Source: Anaerolineae bacterium
Lineage (GTDB): Bacteria > Chloroflexota > Anaerolineae > JAFGEY01
Direction of reading: 5' to 3'
Length of the DNA: 5,119 bases
Assembly (NCBI GenBank): GCA_016929205.1
Contig: JAFGJF010000225.1
Span: forward strand, 1 to 5,119
Of this stretch, positions 5,001-5,119 are shown in pieces. The position numbers and the translations under genes are program-made. Numbering within the stretch: position 1 is the stretch's first letter; each line of letters opens with the position of its first letter. The notes below the pieces were generated by a model that saw only the letters and a list, made by a program, of their open reading frames with translations, was not told the origin of the DNA and did no database searches.

Positions 5001-5119
5001 TGGGAGGAAAAAAGTGGCTCAACTTTGGATCAATAGGCCTGCTGATCCTGTTCCTGCCCTGCCTATGGAAACGCTCATCGCGCAAATGCACATTGCACTC
5101 TTATGGTCTGCCTCGTGAA
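4862..5119 (+). CDS. Open reading frame running off the window, unrecognised
   Basis: ATG 4862 directly follows TGA 4859-4861 in the same frame and stays open for all 86 codons to the window edge. The product contains 'VTDFRYNLGYQTG' and a short hydrophobic run 'IGLLILFLPCL', but I recognise no family. There is no Shine-Dalgarno sequence at the start. It may be a chance frame, a continuation of relic sequence across a nonsense codon, or a real gene cut by the window end. Confidence 0.2.
   Translation, partial: MLGKGLDHYDKSRSALIPVSARGANQFAFVTDFRYNLGYQTGKERQLGGKKWLNFGSIGLLILFLPCLWKRSSRKCTLHSYGLPRE
4941..4969 (+). promoter_or_regulatory. Candidate promoter before the 5014 ORF
   Basis: TTGCGT (4941-4946), a weak -35, and TACAAT (4964-4969), a good -10, are 17 bp apart. 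Transcription would begin near 4976, leaving a leader of nearly 40 nt before the GTG at 5014. Confidence 0.35.
5014..5118 (+). CDS. Small ORF (34 aa) with strong ribosome binding site
   Basis: GTG 5014 is preceded by GGGAGG (5002-5007) at a 6-nt spacing, the best Shine-Dalgarno sequence in the window, and by a promoter-like pair at 4941-4969. The frame encodes 34 residues ending in 'MHIALLWSAS' and stops at TGA 5116-5118, one base before the window ends. I recognise no family. It could be a genuine small protein, a leader peptide, or the frameshifted start of a longer gene beyond the window. The initiation signals are better than the protein evidence. Confidence 0.35.
   Translation: MAQLWINRPADPVPALPMETLIAQMHIALLWSAS

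Noticed and set aside
1..5119. tRNA genes or a CRISPR array
   Set aside because: Scanning for TTCGA-type T-loops with flanking stems and for regularly spaced direct repeats gave nothing that could be folded or extended convincingly.

Overview
The window looks like bacterial chromosome from the phylum Chloroflexota, probably an Anaerolineae/Caldilineae-type lineage. This is an inference. It rests on a cyclase/AfsR-type AAA ATPase tail, a UPF0175 antitoxin-like gene, double-domain GNAT acetyltransferases and a MalT-type STAND regulator, in moderately GC-rich DNA with AT-rich intergenic hairpins. No RNA genes, CRISPR arrays or intact mobile elements were recognised.

Layout: (1) Positions 1-489 hold the 3' end of a large AAA/TPR signalling protein that appears to have lost its middle by an in-frame deletion. 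(2) A near-consensus sigma70 promoter (486-513) drives a UPF0175 gene (569-841, possibly starting at 545). What looks like the last codons of its usual DUF3368 PIN-domain partner remain just behind it, so the toxin seems to have been deleted. A strong intrinsic terminator (920-958) ends this unit. (3) Two double-GNAT acetyltransferase genes follow (984-1982 and 2076-3005). They are separated by a 93-bp spacer with a three-part inverted repeat able to form two mutually exclusive hairpins. (4) Nine bases after the second GNAT gene is a MalT/LuxR-type ATP-dependent regulator (3015 to about 4550). It has an in-frame amber codon at 3918-3920 and breaks off, before any DNA-binding domain, into a fragment of an ABC-transporter nucleotide-binding domain (about 4553-4672). 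(5) Positions 4673-5119 contain no recognisable gene. They hold open frames, a weak promoter-like site, and one short GTG-initiated ORF with a very good Shine-Dalgarno sequence.

The two acetyltransferases are the only long genes that look intact. The rest suggests a region undergoing decay: at least three deletion or fusion junctions (about 165, about 845 and about 4550, perhaps also about 4670) plus one nonsense mutation, all within 5 kb. The second acetyltransferase and the broken MalT-like gene were probably co-transcribed. I did not find a convincing new multi-gene system. The points most worth following are the toxin-less antitoxin, the switch-like hairpin between the GNAT genes, and the amber codon plus ABC fusion in the regulator.
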